A DNA stretch of 5,792 nucleotides. Source: Thermoflexus sp. (GTDB lineage: Bacteria; Chloroflexota; Anaerolineae; B4-G1; DUEL01). Shown in pieces: positions 4,588-5,792 of the stretch. The stretch covers positions 1-5,792 of the forward strand of contig JAPYWT010000178.1 of assembly GCA_028276215.1 (NCBI GenBank), in the 5' to 3' direction. The stretch's first letter is position 1; the number at the start of each line of letters is the position of its first letter. The position numbers and the translations under genes were made by a program. Below the pieces are notes generated by a model that saw only the letters and a program-made list of their open reading frames with translations, had not been told where the DNA came from and did not search any database.

Positions 4588-5757
4588 ATGGACCTGCGAC
4601 TCAGCGATGAACACCGCATGATCCGGGATATGGCCCGGGACTTCGCCCAGAAGGAGATTGCGCCCATCGCCAGCCACTACGACGAGACCGGGGAGTTCCC
4701 CCACGAGACGGTCCGCAAAATGGGCGCCATGGGCTTCATGGGCATTGAGGTGCCCGAGGAGTACGGCGGACAGGGGCTGGACACCCTGGCCTACGTCCTG
4801 GCGCTGGAGGAAATCTCCAAAGTGGACGCCTCCCACGGCGTCATTATGTCCGTCTGCAACTCCCTCTACTGCTACGGCATCCTCCACTACGGCACCGAGG
4901 CGCAGAAGCAGACGTTCCTGCGGGCCGTCGCCAGCGGGGAGGTCATCGGCGCCTACGCGCTGACCGAACCGCAGTCCGGCTCCGACGCCGGCAACATCCG
5001 CGTCACCGCCGTCCGCTCCCCCGACGGCTCCTACTACACCATCAACGGCACCAAGTCCTGGATCACCAGCGCGCCGGTGGCGAAGTACATCGTCCTCTTC
5101 GCCCAGACCGACCCCGATGCCCAGCCGCGCTACCGGGGGGTGACCGCGTTCATCATTGACACCGACCTGCCGGGCTTCCACCGGGGCAAGACGGAGCCGA
5201 AACTGGGCATCCGCGCCTCGGCGACCAGCGAGATTCACTTTGAGGACTACCGCTGTCCGGCAGAGAACCGGCTGGGGGAAGAGGGCGAGGGGTTCAAGAT
5301 TGCGATGGCCGTGCTGGACGCCGGGCGTATCGGCATCGCCGCGCAGGCGCTGGGCATCGCCGAGGCCGCCTACGAGGCATCCGTCCAGTACGCGCGGGAG
5401 CGGTACGCCTTCGGCCAGCCCATCGGCCAGTTTGAGATGATCCAGCAGAAAATCGCCGATATGAAGTGCCGCATTGAGGCCAGCCGGTTGCTCATCTACC
5501 AGGCGGCCCTGGCGAAAGAGGAGTTCAAGAAGACCGGTCGCCGCTACACGCTGGAGGCGTCTATGGCAAAACTCTTCGCCTCCGAGACGGCCACGTGGGT
5601 GACCAAAGAGGCCATCCAGATTCACGGCGGCATGGGCTACAGCAAGGAGTTGCCCATTGAGCGGTACTTCCGGGATGCCAAAGTGACGGAGATTTACGAG
5701 GGGACCAGCGAGATTCAGCGGCTGGTGATCGCCCGCCTGGAGACGGGGCTCCGATAA
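4588..5757 (+). CDS. Acyl-CoA dehydrogenase, short-chain/butyryl-CoA type
   Basis: This is a complete 389-aa FAD-dependent acyl-CoA dehydrogenase, close to the usual length of bacterial short-chain enzymes. It introduces the alpha-beta double bond in acyl-CoA thioesters and passes electrons to ETF, in fatty-acid or branched-chain amino-acid oxidation. The N-terminal helical domain (about 1-120) starts with LSDEHRMIRDMARDFAQKEI. The middle beta domain carries family signature 1, ALTEPQSGSDAG (124-135), and KSWITSA (156-162), which contacts FAD. The C-terminal helical domain has RYAFGQPIGQFEMIQ (272-286), the FAD/dimer motif QIHGGMGYS (344-352), and IYEGTSEIQR (369-378), where E371 matches the catalytic base of straight-chain members. 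The cytoplasmic location is inferred from the absence of a signal peptide. Chain-length preference cannot be fixed from sequence reading; isovaleryl- or glutaryl-type substrates are less likely given Glu at this position. No operon partner is visible; downstream is a GC hairpin. Confidence 0.96.
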   Translation: MDLRLSDEHRMIRDMARDFAQKEIAPIASHYDETGEFPHETVRKMGAMGFMGIEVPEEYGGQGLDTLAYVLALEEISKVDASHGVIMSVCNSLYCYGILHYGTEAQKQTFLRAVASGEVIGAYALTEPQSGSDAGNIRVTAVRSPDGSYYTINGTKSWITSAPVAKYIVLFAQTDPDAQPRYRGVTAFIIDTDLPGFHRGKTEPKLGIRASATSEIHFEDYRCPAENRLGEEGEGFKIAMAVLDAGRIGIAAQALGIAEAAYEASVQYARERYAFGQPIGQFEMIQQKIADMKCRIEASRLLIYQAALAKEEFKKTGRRYTLEASMAKLFASETATWVTKEAIQIHGGMGYSKELPIERYFRDAKVTEIYEGTSEIQRLVIARLETGLR

Positions 5758-5771
5758 GGGGACGATGGGCG

Positions 5772-5792
5772 GCGGCGGCCTTCGGCCGCCGC
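5772..5792 (+). terminator. Probable terminator hairpin after the acyl-CoA dehydrogenase
   Basis: GCGGCGGCC (5772-5780) and GGCCGCCGC (5784-5792) form a perfect 9-bp GC stem with a TTC loop, 14 nt after the stop codon. The window ends at the last stem base, so the T-run that would confirm an intrinsic terminator cannot be seen. Confidence 0.55.

Noticed and set aside
4423..5625. Minus-strand open frame of 400 codons antisense to the acyl-CoA dehydrogenase
   Set aside because: It is the same in-register antisense effect of GC-rich codon use, and it has no recognisable domain. The plus-strand frame matches the acyl-CoA dehydrogenase family from end to end.

Overview
The window looks like a piece of a high-GC bacterial chromosome. 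GC-rich third codon positions, sigma-70-type promoters, AGGAGG ribosome binding sites, a large secreted calcium-type subtilase and dense short-period intergenic repeats fit a Chloroflexota (Anaerolineae-like) genome. This lineage call is an inference from style, since the window holds no phylogenetic marker beyond one tRNA.

Layout, left to right: (1) 1-3535, minus strand, the first 1178 codons of a very large secreted S8 (subtilisin-like) serine protease. Its 3' end lies outside the window. The Asp/His/Asn/Ser catalytic set is complete (D261, H496, N629, S728), with an approximately 200-residue insertion between Asp and His, as in the pyrolysin / tripeptidyl-peptidase II group. (2) 3536-3925, the protease's 5' leader of about 355 nt. 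It runs from a near-consensus promoter (TTGACT-17-TATAAT) through several stable hairpins, an 11-nt perfect but startless Shine-Dalgarno sequence and an inverted array of 7-bp repeats, to the true RBS and ATG. (3) 3926-4249, gene-free sequence with a REP-like hairpin, an orphan plus-strand promoter candidate and a 9-bp-period repeat. (4) 4250-4393, minus strand, a self-contained transcription unit for an initiator-type tRNA-Met(CAT), with its own promoter and intrinsic terminator. (5) 4394-4587, AT-rich inverted repeats. (6) 4588-5757, plus strand, a complete 389-aa acyl-CoA dehydrogenase, followed by a GC-rich hairpin at the window edge.

The three genes appear to be independent units rather than an operon. 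The protease and the tRNA are both on the minus strand with separate promoters, and the dehydrogenase is divergent from the tRNA. The extracellular protease and the acyl-CoA dehydrogenase would suit a heterotroph that degrades protein and oxidises fatty or amino-acid-derived acyl-CoAs, but nothing in the sequence ties them functionally. I do not see a clearly new multi-gene system. The most unusual content is the protease's catalytic-domain insertion, its long structured leader, and the number of unrelated phased repeats packed into one intergenic region.
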